This document shows, in pieces, positions 43,551-52,232 of a DNA stretch of 64,000 nt. The stretch covers positions 17,490 to 81,489 of the forward strand of contig CAIRJF010000028.1 of the NCBI GenBank assembly GCA_903878805.1. The letters are read 5' to 3'. Position 1 is the first letter of the stretch; the number at the start of each line of letters is the position of its first letter. Below the pieces are notes generated by a model. The model was not told where the DNA came from. It saw only the letters and a list, made by a program, of their open reading frames with translations, and did no database searches. Both the position numbers and the translations under genes were made by a program. Origin of the DNA: an uncultured Verrucomicrobia subdivision 3 bacterium (GTDB lineage: Bacteria; Verrucomicrobiota; Verrucomicrobiia; Limisphaerales; UBA11358).

Positions 43551-44699
43551 CAGCGGTGAATTGCCGGTTGGCGGAGCCGTCGGAAACGGCCGCACGGGAT
43601 GAATCTCGCCCGGCCCGCGCCAACTATGGCGTTCCGACTGCATGACCGTGCCGACGCCGACCGCCTGGATGGGACGATGCGTTGCCGCGCCGATGGTCGT
43701 GATGGAAACGCCGTTGTTCACAATGGTGCGGTGGTTGTAGTCGTAGTTGTTGATGATGGTCGTCTGGTTGTAAATCTGCGTGATTTGGGTCGGCGGCACG
43801 CAGTAATTGCGCGGGTGCGGTTGGCAGAAATTGCCGATAGATACGAACGTGAAGCAATTTGCCGCGAGGCCGAAACCGAAACTGACGGAAACATTTCCGC
43901 CATGATAGGTGAAGCCGACGCCCGGCTGGTAGGCCGTGTAGGGCGGCAGCGGCGCCCAGCCGCAATAATCGCCGCTCGAACGCCACGTCACCCACGACGG
44001 CGCCCAGACGGTGTCCGGCCACCAGCACCAGCCGTAGTTCGGCGCGTTGAACCAGCGTCCGTAGTGGAAAGTCACGCCCCACGCGTAATCCGAGTTCCAA
44101 TACCAGCCGCAGTCCGTGTAAACCCAGCGGCCGCGGTCGCAATAGGGCTGCCACGTCGCGTTATACACCACTTCCGTCGGCCGCCAGCAGCGGCCATAGC
44201 CGGCCACCTCGACCCACTGGCCGTAAGGCGACAGCGTGTCGTTAAAATTATTAATCGTCATGTTTTCCGGCGGCGCGGACGCGGCGGGCGGCGGCGAATT
44301 ATTTTCAGAAACAACCGTGGGCGTGGTCGGCGGACTGGCGGGCGCGGGCGAAGAATTGTTGTTGATGCCGGCCAGAAAATTTTTGTCGTGGGCGAACATC
44401 GCGTTCACCATTTCCGACGTAACGCCCGCATCGGTCAGGGCAATGATTTTATCGGCATCGAGATTGAAGGCGGTCGGGCAGTTGGAGATGTAATTCTTAA
44501 TCACGCCGGCATCCACGCCGGCCTGGGCGAGCTTGGCGACTTGCGCGGCGGAACTGCCGGGGACAAGACTGTCCGGCAGCGTCGTGCCGTTCGCGGGCGG
44601 CGGCATCGGTTGCTCGTTGGCGAGGCTATCGTAAGCGGCGGCGGCGGCGATGGCCACCGCGAGCGCAATCAAGGTTTTGGAGGCAATATAATTTTTCAT
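43497..44699 (-). CDS. Exported DUF6600-like protein, W/Y-rich
   Basis: Signal peptide (NYIASKTLIALAVAIAAAAAY) precedes an N-terminal helical segment (AAQVAKLAQAGVDAGVI) and a P-rich linker. The central domain is extremely rich in W, Y, G and C: WVEVAGYGRCWRPTEVVYN, GRWVYTDCGWYWNSDYAWG and WCWWPDTVWAPSWVTWR. This is the DUF6600-type pattern. The function is unknown; such proteins are probably periplasmic or cell-surface. The current frame ends 43497 with a few unlikely residues (STSIRRTAINIRQ-like). See the displaced tail. Convergent with nothing nearby; single gene. Confidence 0.75.
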   Translation of the reverse strand: MKNYIASKTLIALAVAIAAAAAYDSLANEQPMPPPANGTTLPDSLVPGSSAAQVAKLAQAGVDAGVIKNYISNCPTAFNLDADKIIALTDAGVTSEMVNAMFAHDKNFLAGINNNSSPAPASPPTTPTVVSENNSPPPAASAPPENMTINNFNDTLSPYGQWVEVAGYGRCWRPTEVVYNATWQPYCDRGRWVYTDCGWYWNSDYAWGVTFHYGRWFNAPNYGWCWWPDTVWAPSWVTWRSSGDYCGWAPLPPYTAYQPGVGFTYHGGNVSVSFGFGLAANCFTFVSIGNFCQPHPRNYCVPPTQITQIYNQTTIINNYDYNHRTIVNNGVSITTIGAATHRPIQAVGVGTVMQSERHSWRGPGEIHPVRPFPTAPPTGNSPLRPETTTSIRRTAINIRQ

Positions 44700-44858
44700 G
44701 GATGTTTTTGTTGAATGTTGATTGTGGTGCGTTCCACAAGAGTCAGACGCAGAGGATGCTCCGACCGTTCACGCACAAGTTGTAAACTTATTGAAGTCAA
44801 CAACTTATTTTATGAAACCAATTTGGAAATGCGTTGAAAAACGAGGCGAATGAAAAGC

Positions 44859-46211
44859 TCAATTCCGCGTCAGTAGATAGCTTTTGAACTTCGCGTAATC
44901 CGCGCCCATGTGCTCAAAATCTTCCGGCAATTTTATCGCGGCCGTCATCGCGGGCGGCACGTCGGGCGCGAAGCCAATGGTCTTCTCGATCTCCTCCGGA
45001 AATTTCGCCGGGTTTGCTGTTTCCAAAATTACGGCGGGCAAACCATTTAACGATTCCGTTTCGAGCCAGTCTTCAAAACCGCGCCACGCCACCGCGCCGT
45101 GCGCTTCGAGCAACAATTCGTATTTGTTCCATACTTCGCGGATGGTCGCGCGCGTGCGGTCATCCGAAACCGAACTGGAAAATAAATCCCTGCGCATCGC
45201 GTCCAGATTTGGCTGCCGCAAAATTTTCCCCGTCTCGTCCATTTGCCCGCCATACAACGCCACCAGCCGCGCGAGATTGCTCGGATGCCCGACGTTCATC
45301 GCGTTGGAAACGGAATTGCGCGACGGCGAAATTTTTTCGTAATGACCGCTCGCCAGAAATTTCGGGAACGCGTCGTTGTCATTCACCGACGCGATGATTT
45401 TTCTCACCGGCAAACCCATTTGTTTCGCCACCATCGCGCCCATCATGTCGCCGAAATTTCCACTCGGCACGGAGAAGACAATTTCCTCGCCGGGTTTCGC
45501 CAAACGTGACGCGGCGTAAAAATAATAAACGCTCTGCGGCAACAGCCGGCCGATATTTATGGAATTCGCGGACGACAACGGCAGATGTTTTAATGACGCG
45601 TCAGCAAAGGCCTGCTTTACCATCGCCTGACAGTCGTCAAATTTTCCGTCAATCGCCACCGTGCGGACGTTGCCCGTCAGCGTGGTCATCAGCTTGCGCT
45701 GGCTCAGGCTGACTTCATCAATCGGAAACAAAACAATGACGCGGATGCCGGGGACATTGTGGAACGCGTGCGCCACCGCCGCGCCCGTGTCGCCGCTCGT
45801 CGCGGTGAGAATCGTCAACTGCTTGCCATCTTCCGCCAAAAAACGGCCCATCAAGCGTGCCATCATGCGTGCGGCAAAATCCTTAAACGACGCCGTCGGC
45901 CCTTGATCCAGCCGCATCACGACCACGCGGTCATAAACTTTTTCGAGCGGAATTTCAAAATTGTAGGCGTCGGCACAAATCGCGGCGAGCGCAGCGGCGG
46001 GAATGATTCCGTCCGTGTATTTCGACAAGACGCGAAACGCGATTTCGTGATACGGCAATTTCGCGAAGGCCGCGATTTCTTCCGGCGTGAGCTGCGGAAA
46101 TTTTTCGGGGAAATAAAGTCCGCGATCCGGCGCTTGGCCACGCAAAAACGCCTCGCGCAAATTGACGGCGGGCGATTGGCCATTGGTGCTGCGAAAAAGA
46201 AGCGCGCTCAT
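44859..46211 (-). CDS. thrC: Threonine synthase
   Basis: This PLP-dependent enzyme of 450 residues shows the N-terminal motif LREAFLRGQAPDRGLYFPE, the PLP lysine in TASFKDFAARMM, the phosphate-binding loop SGDTGAAVAHAF and VPSGNFGDMMGAMVA. It converts O-phosphohomoserine to threonine. Its start overlaps the hom stop by 4 bases, an operon typical of threonine biosynthesis. thrB (homoserine kinase) is absent here. The ATG at 46211 is the natural start. Confidence 0.95.
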   Translation of the reverse strand: MSALLFRSTNGQSPAVNLREAFLRGQAPDRGLYFPEKFPQLTPEEIAAFAKLPYHEIAFRVLSKYTDGIIPAAALAAICADAYNFEIPLEKVYDRVVVMRLDQGPTASFKDFAARMMARLMGRFLAEDGKQLTILTATSGDTGAAVAHAFHNVPGIRVIVLFPIDEVSLSQRKLMTTLTGNVRTVAIDGKFDDCQAMVKQAFADASLKHLPLSSANSINIGRLLPQSVYYFYAASRLAKPGEEIVFSVPSGNFGDMMGAMVAKQMGLPVRKIIASVNDNDAFPKFLASGHYEKISPSRNSVSNAMNVGHPSNLARLVALYGGQMDETGKILRQPNLDAMRRDLFSSSVSDDRTRATIREVWNKYELLLEAHGAVAWRGFEDWLETESLNGLPAVILETANPAKFPEEIEKTIGFAPDVPPAMTAAIKLPEDFEHMGADYAKFKSYLLTRN

Positions 46212-47515
46212 TGCTCAAAACTTTCCACGCGGATCATCACCGGCTTGCCTTTGACGGTCGGCAGCTTCGAGATCTTGGCGAGCGCTTTGGCGGCGACGCC
46301 GTTGGTCGCGTAGTGGAGCATGAAAATTAAAGGAACACTTTCGCCTTCGTGACCTTCCGGCTGGATGACAGACGAAATGCCGATGTTCGACTGGCCGAAA
46401 ATTGTGGCGATGCGCGCGAGCACGCCGGGTTTGTCCACGACGTTCAAGCGCACAAAATATTGCGAAACCACTTCACTAATTGGCGCAACGGCGCCAGCGC
46501 ATTCGTGCGGGACAAACGCGGGCAAACGATTTTTGATGCCGGTTTTCAAGTCGAGCATCGCGTCGCCGATGTCGCTCAAAACGGAACTGGCCGTGGCATC
46601 CTTGCCCGCGCCGCGTCCGTAAAAAAGTGCGTCACCGACGATGTCGCCTTGCACGAAAACCGCGTTGAACACGCCGTTAACACTGGCGAGAACGTGCGCG
46701 TTCGGAACGAGCGTCGGATAAACTGATGCCTGCACGCGGCAACTGCCTTCCAGTTTTTTCACCGTGCCGAGGAGCTTGATGGTGTAGCCGAGTTCGCCGG
46801 CATATTTGATGTCGAGCGCGCTGATGTGGCGGATGCCTTCGACGTAAACTTTTTTCGGATTTACCCAAAAGCCGTGCGCGAGTGAGGCGAGAATTCCCGT
46901 CTTGTGCGCGGCATCGTGGCCGTCAATGTCGAGGTCAGGCGGCGTTTCGGCGTAACCCAATTTTTGCGCGTCGGCCAGCACCGCGCCGAAGTCCGCGCCT
47001 TCCAATTTCATGCGCGTGAGAATGTAATTGCACGTGCCATTCACGATGCCGTAAAGCGCCGTGATGCGGTTGCCGACAAAACCTTCGCGCAAAGATTTGA
47101 TAATGGGAATGCCGCCCGCGACGCTCGCTTCGTAATAAAGATTCGTGCCGTATTTTTTTGCCGCCGCAAAAAGTTCTTCACCATGCGCGGACAACAAAGC
47201 CTTGTTCGCCGTGACGACGGGCTTACCGAGTTTGAGCGAAGTCAAAACGACTTCGCGCGCCACCGTCGTGCCGCCGATGAGTTCGGCGACGAGATTCACT
47301 TCGGGATCGCACACGACTTCGCGCCAATCGGTCGTCAGCAGGTTTTTTGGGATGGCCGTGGCGCGTTTTTTGTGCAAGTCGCGCACGGCGACGCGGTGAA
47401 CTTTTATGTTTGCGCCGACGCGTGAGCTGAGGAGCGAGCCGTTGCGCGCGAGCGCTTCAAACACGCCGCTGCCTACGGTTCCGCCACCGATGATTCCGAG
47501 TTTGACCTGCTGCAT
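46208..47515 (-). CDS. hom: Homoserine dehydrogenase
   Basis: The NAD(P)-binding motif LGIIGGGTVGSGVFEAL opens the protein. The catalytic region includes ELIGGTTVAREVVL and the family signature LAYAETPPDLDIDGHDAAHK-like segment (GYAETPPDLDIDGHDAAHK). A C-terminal ACT domain (KPGVLARIATIFGQSNIGISS) is expected to bind threonine for feedback inhibition. ~436 residues is normal. The ATG at 47515 is preferred to an upstream ATG at 47527. It precedes thrC by overlap. Confidence 0.95.
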   Translation of the reverse strand: MQQVKLGIIGGGTVGSGVFEALARNGSLLSSRVGANIKVHRVAVRDLHKKRATAIPKNLLTTDWREVVCDPEVNLVAELIGGTTVAREVVLTSLKLGKPVVTANKALLSAHGEELFAAAKKYGTNLYYEASVAGGIPIIKSLREGFVGNRITALYGIVNGTCNYILTRMKLEGADFGAVLADAQKLGYAETPPDLDIDGHDAAHKTGILASLAHGFWVNPKKVYVEGIRHISALDIKYAGELGYTIKLLGTVKKLEGSCRVQASVYPTLVPNAHVLASVNGVFNAVFVQGDIVGDALFYGRGAGKDATASSVLSDIGDAMLDLKTGIKNRLPAFVPHECAGAVAPISEVVSQYFVRLNVVDKPGVLARIATIFGQSNIGISSVIQPEGHEGESVPLIFMLHYATNGVAAKALAKISKLPTVKGKPVMIRVESFEQ

Positions 47516-47599
47516 AATCAAGCGCACAGCTTGCCGCGAAACGGAGCAGGGGACAACTTCAAAGAATGCTGAAGGCTGAATTATGAATGATGAAACAAA

Positions 47600-48028
47600 C
47601 TACGCCGCGTTGAACTGTGCGCTGATTTCTCCGGCGATTTTTTCCAGCGCACGCGTTTCGTCCGGCGTGTAGGCGTGTTCGCGGCGTGTGCCGATGCCGA
47701 GCGTGCCGAGAATTTTTTCGCCGTCGCGAATGGGCACGCACAATGCGCCGCCGACGCCGGTTTGTTTCGCGCCGGGCTTGGCCACGCCGCTGGTGTCGGT
47801 CTGCAAGTTGCAAATCGTCACCGGTTGGTTTTGCGCGACGGTCTGGCCGGCGATGCCTTTGCCGACGGGAATGGTTTTAACCACGTCGAGCAACTGCGGT
47901 GGCAGGCCGACCTGCGCGACGAGGTGAAGCAATTGCATCGGCGCATCGAGCCGGTGAATCGTGCTGGTCTCGGAATTGAATTGAGCGAGCGCATCGCGCA
48001 GGATTTTTTCCAGTTCAGCGAGGTTCAT
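47600..48028 (-). CDS. GAF domain protein
   Basis: The 142 residues form a single GAF domain: VGKGIAGQTVAQNQPVTICNL, then ALCVPIRDGEKILGTLGIG and a C-terminal helix RALEKIAGEISAQF. The protein has no output domain. Small stand-alone GAF proteins include free methionine sulfoxide reductase and redox or cyclic-nucleotide binding modules; the catalytic Cys pattern of fRMsr is not evident. It is 3 bases downstream of the DUF4260 gene. Confidence 0.85.
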   Translation of the reverse strand: MNLAELEKILRDALAQFNSETSTIHRLDAPMQLLHLVAQVGLPPQLLDVVKTIPVGKGIAGQTVAQNQPVTICNLQTDTSGVAKPGAKQTGVGGALCVPIRDGEKILGTLGIGTRREHAYTPDETRALEKIAGEISAQFNAA

Positions 48029-48031
48029 AAA

Positions 48032-48382
48032 TCACACTCGTTGCAAATGCGTGTCTTTGAAAGCCGTTTCATATTTTAATCCGTAGCCAAGGAGCCGATC
48101 CCAGCCAATGTGTGCCAGCCAGATTAACGTCAGCCAAAAGTATGAGGTCTGTCCAGAAAACCACAGAATTGAAAATGCCAAGACCGGAGCGGTATAAGTG
48201 TGGGCCAGATTGTAAACCAACGCGCCGACCTTTTTGTTTGCGAGATAACCCAGCATGAAAAAATCTGGCGCAAGGAATAGCACGGCAAACCAGAGCCAAC
48301 TGCCATGGACTTGATGGTAAAAAATGCAGGCGGCGAGCAAAACGACCGCGCCCTCAATTTGAAGCAACAATCTGGGTTTCAT
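48032..48382 (-). CDS. DUF4260 family membrane protein
   Basis: 116 residues with three or four hydrophobic segments (LLLQIEGAVVLLAACIFYH, LWFAVLFLAPDFFMLGYLA, VLAFSILWFSG, FWLTLIWLAHIGWDRLLGYG). The segment WLAHIGWDRLLGYGLKY is typical of DUF4260 proteins. Function unknown. Same direction as the GAF gene. Confidence 0.85.
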   Translation of the reverse strand: MKPRLLLQIEGAVVLLAACIFYHQVHGSWLWFAVLFLAPDFFMLGYLANKKVGALVYNLAHTYTAPVLAFSILWFSGQTSYFWLTLIWLAHIGWDRLLGYGLKYETAFKDTHLQRV

Positions 48383-48400
48383 AACCGCAATGTGTTTGGT

Positions 48401-48745
48401 TTATGGTTTTAAATCGCCAGCGCGGTAGTGCAGCACTTTTACTTTTTCCAAAGTCACGAGTCCGCCGCCGAGCATTTTTTCCAGTTCGGGCAGGAAGGAA
48501 TTTATTTTCTCCTCGCTGTCCACGATTTCGATGACGAGCGGCAGGTCGTCGGAGAGCCGCAGGATTTTCGCGGTGTGCAGGCGGCTGGCTTGGCCAAAAC
48601 CCATCGGCCCGCGCAGCACGGTCGCGCCGGCGAGATGCTGTTCGCGCGCCTTGAGCACGATGGCTTCGTAAAGCGGCAGGTGTTCCCAGCGGTCGCTTTC
48701 GCCAAGAAAAATGCGGAGCAGGACGGCGTCAGTTGGAATTTGCAT
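48401..48745 (-). CDS. DUF190 family protein
   Basis: The 114 residues fit DUF190: LLRIFLGESDRWEHLPLYEA at the start, then REQHLAGATVLRGPMGFG and VIEIVDSEEKINSFLPELE. Structures are PII-like, and members frequently lie next to fluoride channel genes (crcB), although none is visible here. It heads a small operon with DUF4260 and GAF genes. Confidence 0.88.
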   Translation of the reverse strand: MQIPTDAVLLRIFLGESDRWEHLPLYEAIVLKAREQHLAGATVLRGPMGFGQASRLHTAKILRLSDDLPLVIEIVDSEEKINSFLPELEKMLGGGLVTLEKVKVLHYRAGDLKP

Positions 48746-48894
48746 ATTCAGTTTGTCGGCAAGTAAAACGGTTTATTTTTGAAACTGTTTACGAGCAACT
48801 GATAAATTTTATCACAAGGTCGAACGAAACTGAACTCACATTCCTCAACCGGCAGGCAAAATTTGATTAAACATTCAGGCCGCTAACGAGACTA

Positions 48895-48925
48895 CCAAAT
48901 CAGCTTGCCGCAAACTCGGATTGGC
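48895..48925 (-). pseudogene. Fragment of an integrase-like gene
   Basis: On the minus strand this piece reads PIRVCGKLIW, almost the same as the integrase relic at 52 kb (TRIHVCGKLIW). The first 21 bases (48895-48915) are identical to 52006-52026. It directly follows the sensor kinase stop, so the kinase C-terminus has been joined to it. Confidence 0.5.
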
Positions 48926-48929
48926 ACCG

Positions 48930-50744
48930 TCACGAATTGATGGCCGGTGGATTTAAGGGAATGTTCACCTCGATTTGAGTGCTCTCGCCCGGTTTGCTGC
49001 GGATTTTTATGGTGCCACCCATGGCGCGCAACCGTTCCCGCATTCCCAGCAGACCAAAGTGTCCTTGTTTCGGGCCGGGCAATGTTTGAGGATCAAAACC
49101 TCTGCCGTTATCGGCTACTGTAAAAAAGATTTTTTTGGATTCAATCTTGCCTGTGATGGAGATGGATTTTGCGCCGGCATGTTTTATGGCATTGGTGATG
49201 GCCTCCTGCGCGACCATGAGCAGGTGGTTCGCTTCGAACTCCGGCACACGGGTTCCGTCCGTTTCAATCTGACACGAGCAGGCGACGCCCGAGGTTTGCC
49301 CGGTGCGTTGCGCCAGTTCACGAAGCGCATCCTCAAAGGCCCGGCCGTCCAGTATGCCGGCGCGCAAAGCCCACAGTGACCGGCGCAGGTCATCGCGGCT
49401 GCGATTGAGCAGTTCGTGGGCGAATTCGTTGCATTTCGCCGCCTCGGTATGTTTATCGCCAAGAAAAACGCGCACGGCTTCTAGCTGATAAGTGGCGCCG
49501 GTCAGGTCTTGTTCGAGGGTATCGTGGAGGTCAGCTGCCAGACGGTTGCGTTCGCGGAGTGTGGCTTTGAATTCTACTTCGGCGTCGTGTTTGGATTGTT
49601 GTTCAGCCACCAGCCGGGCGGCTTGCTTGGCCACGGTCCGATGCAGCAGCCCCACCCAGGCGAGAGCCAGCGACAACACTAGCACCATGCCCGCCAGCGC
49701 TCCAAGCAGGCGAGTGGCGGTCCACCAGGAAGCGGCGTGGATGACGGTGATATCCGCCGGTGAACGTAGCAATATGCGAAAGCCCGTGGGCGAACCCACG
49801 GTTAAAGCCGGCCAGGTCGTGGCCAGCGACATCACGCAAATCCCGGTCACCACCAGATCCGACCCTAGTCGAAGATTTTCTGTGTCGCCTGCGGGCACTC
49901 CATTCCCAAACGATGCGACGATGGTATGCCCTTCATGATCCAAATAGAGTCGCGTTGGTTGTCCGGGAATGGCTTCAATGTTTTTAAGCCGGCCGGCGAG
50001 ACTTACCAGCCGTCCGTCAAAATCAGGCGTTTCTAATTCATGGGATGGCTTCGGGGCCTGAGTGGCAAGTTCCCAGTTCAAGGGCACGGGTGTCGGGGGA
50101 ATGGCGGTGCCGGTCTTGCGGAATACCGCCTCGTGCAATTCCGCGTAGTGCTGGACAATTTCAACAAAACCGACGGTGTCCACCTGATCTCCGACGACCA
50201 GCGGTTCTGATTGCTTGGTCGTCACGCGCACCGCGCGATCGCCGGATTGCACATAAAAAAATTCACCCGGCTGGCTCAAGGTGACCACGCCTTGAACGCG
50301 TTGACGCAGCAAACGCGGCGATGTGGCTGAGAAGGGATTCAAATCTTCCAACTTCACAATTGGAGTGGAAAAGGCATCGGCCGGCGGCGATCGTAGAACA
50401 TCCAGATCACTCCGATCCGTCATAAAAACATGCACCCCTAACAATTCTCCCCGACGGTTGTAAAAGGGCAGAGCGCAACCGCGGAGCTTTACCAGCGCAC
50501 CCACCAACTGATCAATTTCAAAACCTGCCGAATCCAGCGCAACGGCGGAGAAATGTCCGCCCCCCTCAGTGGCGACCAGCAACTCAGCTTGGTATCCGGG
50601 ATTGTTTTTGCCAAGTTTTTCCACCCGTTGCACCACGCCTTGCAAGGCAATCATCTGGCAGTCAAATATCTCACTGGATTGCCGGCGGCACCAGCCGGTA
50701 AGAAGTTTGCGATTGATGCAAAACAAATGCAGGTCGTATTGCAA
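48930..50744 (-). CDS. Sensor histidine kinase (HisKA_3) with OB-like sensory region, N-terminally short
   Basis: The C-terminal half is a NarX-type kinase: phosphoacceptor His407 in LAADLHDTLEQDLTG, then HATPase_c with NAIKHAGAKS, DNGRGFD and GLLGMRERLRAMGG. A single transmembrane helix (LGALAGMVLVLSLALAWVGLL, residues ~340-360) precedes it. The N-terminal ~330 residues consist of repeated OB-fold-like beta domains (QGVVTLSQPGEFFYVQSGDR). The usual signal peptide and first ~100 residues are missing; the start (MQYDLHLFCINRK) is non-typical. There is no adjacent response regulator. It is probably a truncated membrane kinase, and its 3' end abuts an integrase fragment. Confidence 0.75.
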   Translation of the reverse strand: MQYDLHLFCINRKLLTGWCRRQSSEIFDCQMIALQGVVQRVEKLGKNNPGYQAELLVATEGGGHFSAVALDSAGFEIDQLVGALVKLRGCALPFYNRRGELLGVHVFMTDRSDLDVLRSPPADAFSTPIVKLEDLNPFSATSPRLLRQRVQGVVTLSQPGEFFYVQSGDRAVRVTTKQSEPLVVGDQVDTVGFVEIVQHYAELHEAVFRKTGTAIPPTPVPLNWELATQAPKPSHELETPDFDGRLVSLAGRLKNIEAIPGQPTRLYLDHEGHTIVASFGNGVPAGDTENLRLGSDLVVTGICVMSLATTWPALTVGSPTGFRILLRSPADITVIHAASWWTATRLLGALAGMVLVLSLALAWVGLLHRTVAKQAARLVAEQQSKHDAEVEFKATLRERNRLAADLHDTLEQDLTGATYQLEAVRVFLGDKHTEAAKCNEFAHELLNRSRDDLRRSLWALRAGILDGRAFEDALRELAQRTGQTSGVACSCQIETDGTRVPEFEANHLLMVAQEAITNAIKHAGAKSISITGKIESKKIFFTVADNGRGFDPQTLPGPKQGHFGLLGMRERLRAMGGTIKIRSKPGESTQIEVNIPLNPPAINS

Positions 50745-50777
50745 TGAACGCGTTTTGAAATTAAATCTTTGAAAGAC

Positions 50778-51641
50778 ATGAATATTAACTCATCCAACAA
50801 AAATGCTATCCGGCGTGTTGGTTTTACGCTGATTGAATTGCTGGTCGTAATCGCCATCATTGGGATTTTGGCGGCGATGTTGTTACCCGCGCTTGCCGCT
50901 GCCAAGGCGAAAGCTCAGCGCATTCAATGCACGTCGCAGATGAAGCAGCTAGGGCTTGGCTTCACGATGTTTACGGGCGATCACAGTGATATGTTCCCGC
51001 CAGCGTATGATGCCACGGGGGATTATGCCTACCAGCTTACTTGGGATAATTACCTAAATAAATATATTGGCGGCTCAGCTCCAGATTCAGCTTTAATCGT
51101 CAGTATCATGGACGGAACACTCGCTCCCAAGATTTTGAAATGCCCCGCCGATCAACAGCCCAACACCGTTGCCTACGCGGCCCAAGGAGCGCGCCGGTCT
51201 TATGCCATGAATTCGACCCATGCGAACGACATTGCGCCCGGTCAGGCATTGCCGCCAGCCAGCTATGGCGTTGGATTGGGCTATTATCATTACGACGGCT
51301 CAATCCCCAACTGGGACGCAATCGGCTATAAAAACTCTGTGGTGCAGGACAACAGCGGAACCATCCTGCTGGCGGAGTTGCCCAACGGACGCAATCTTTG
51401 CGGTAATGATTCGCCTTCGACGTGTGACGGACCGGGGCCAAATCCAGCCGGAGCGCAAGACCGGCTTCAGTTAGGCACAAGCGCGAATAGTCAGGGGACT
51501 GCTGCCTATGGTTTGCATTCCAAACGGTTTAATTATCTCTTTCACGACGGTCATGTGGAGGCGCTCAAGACGACGGATACCATTGGCACCGGCACGCTGG
51601 TCAGTCCTCTGGGCATGTGGACGATGACCAGCGGCGATTAG
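50778..51641 (+). CDS. Type II secretion prepilin-like protein (H-X9-DG)
   Basis: N-terminal prepilin cleavage and methylation motif [20 protein letters not shown] is complete, with hydrophobic helix and Glu+5. The soluble part has WNAPANRQ-like PSD motifs ([10 protein letters not shown]) and a C-terminal H-x9-[20 protein letters not shown]. Such prepilins are abundant in Planctomycetes and Verrucomicrobiota. The ATG at 50778 is chosen over TTG at 50769. It is divergent from the sensor kinase with only ~30 bases between starts. Confidence 0.92.
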   Translation: MNINSSNKNAIRRVGFTLIELLVVIAIIGILAAMLLPALAAAKAKAQRIQCTSQMKQLGLGFTMFTGDHSDMFPPAYDATGDYAYQLTWDNYLNKYIGGSAPDSALIVSIMDGTLAPKILKCPADQQPNTVAYAAQGARRSYAMNSTHANDIAPGQALPPASYGVGLGYYHYDGSIPNWDAIGYKNSVVQDNSGTILLAELPNGRNLCGNDSPSTCDGPGPNPAGAQDRLQLGTSANSQGTAAYGLHSKRFNYLFHDGHVEALKTTDTIGTGTLVSPLGMWTMTSGD

Positions 51642-51708
51642 TTCGGATTCGTGCTGGTCTTGTCTCGATTTGGCGGACAGGGAGTGAAGGCATGAGGCAT
51701 GGGTATTT

Positions 51709-51890
51709 TTAGTTGAGGTTGGTTTCAAAGTCCACAGATGATTTGAAGCCAAGGGCGCTGTGGAACCGCTCGCGGTCGTAAAAGAGTTCAATCAATTCAA
51801 CGATGGCGGTGCTGGCTTCGGCTCGCGTGGCGAATTGGCATCGGTGCACCAGCTCCCGTTTGAATCTGCTCCAGAAGCTTGTCGTTCTTC
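51709..51890 (-). pseudogene. IS3-family transposase (OrfB) C-terminal remnant
   Basis: The minus-strand frame ending in TAA at 51709-51711 reads TTSFWSRFKRELVHRCQF, then ATRAEASTAIVELIELFY, DRERFHSALGFKSSVDFE and TNLN. The pattern FYDRERFHSALGFKSSVDFE is the C-terminus of IS3-family (rve/DDE) OrfB transposases. Only the last ~60 residues remain, with no N-terminal part, no OrfA and no terminal inverted repeats. Confidence 0.7.
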
Positions 51891-52097
51891 CCGGTGAAAA
51901 TCATAAGTATGATCAACGCGCATTGCGCCGGGTTGCCGCTCCTCTTTGTGGAAATCACCAAGACTCGGCTTGGCTACGGTGACGCGGTCGGTTTTGAGCG
52001 ATCTCCAAATCAGCTTGCCGCAAACGTGGATTCGCGTATAATGTTTGCCTAATTCAGGGTGGTGAACCAAATTTGCCACGGGAATATTTGCCAGCAC
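51890..52097 (-). pseudogene. Integrase/tyrosine recombinase N-terminal remnant
   Basis: Minus-strand frame reads KHYTRIHVCGKLIWRSLKTD, then RVTVAKPSLGDFHKEERQP. This matches the Arm-type N-terminal region of tyrosine integrases in Verrucomicrobiota and related groups (YxRxxVxGKxIRRSLKTDxxxVAKxRLxDxxKEER). The catalytic part is missing; the frame runs directly into the transposase remnant. A 21-base piece is duplicated at 48895. Confidence 0.6.
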
Positions 52098-52193
52098 GAG
52101 TCTGCATTATCCAACAATCTGATTTTCGTGCGCGCGCAGTGTGAAAATTGAGAAATGTGGAAACCAGCATTTCAACCAATAAAATCAACAAAC

Positions 52194-52232
52194 GGAAGGG
52201 TGGCTGAGTGGTTAAAGGCATCTGACTCGAAA
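52194..52232 (+). pseudogene. 5' half of tRNA-Ser(CGA), truncated
   Basis: The 39 bases starting GGAAGGGTGGCTGAGTGGTT and ending CTCGAAA form an acceptor 5' strand, D arm and anticodon 5' half. The anticodon CGA is at 52228-52230. The 3' half (variable arm, T arm with TTCGAAT, acceptor 3' strand) is absent: the sequence passes into AT-rich DNA. This is the expected left attachment scar of an element integrated in a tRNA gene. Confidence 0.65.

Larger units (their letters stand above)
51642..52193. other. Junction region with mobile-element relics
   Basis: No intact gene. It holds a minus-strand IS3-type transposase remnant, a minus-strand integrase N-terminal remnant, and AT-rich unassigned sequence up to the tRNA fragment. 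Confidence 0.7.

Noticed and set aside
44777..44806. Operator before the DUF6600-like gene
   Set aside because: AAGTTGT/ACAACTT arms are only 7 bp with a 16-base AT-rich loop; too weak to call.
52194..52232. A complete tRNA-Ser gene
   Set aside because: Only the 5' half is present; the T arm, variable arm and acceptor 3' strand cannot be found downstream, and the anticodon-stem 3' strand has a mismatch.
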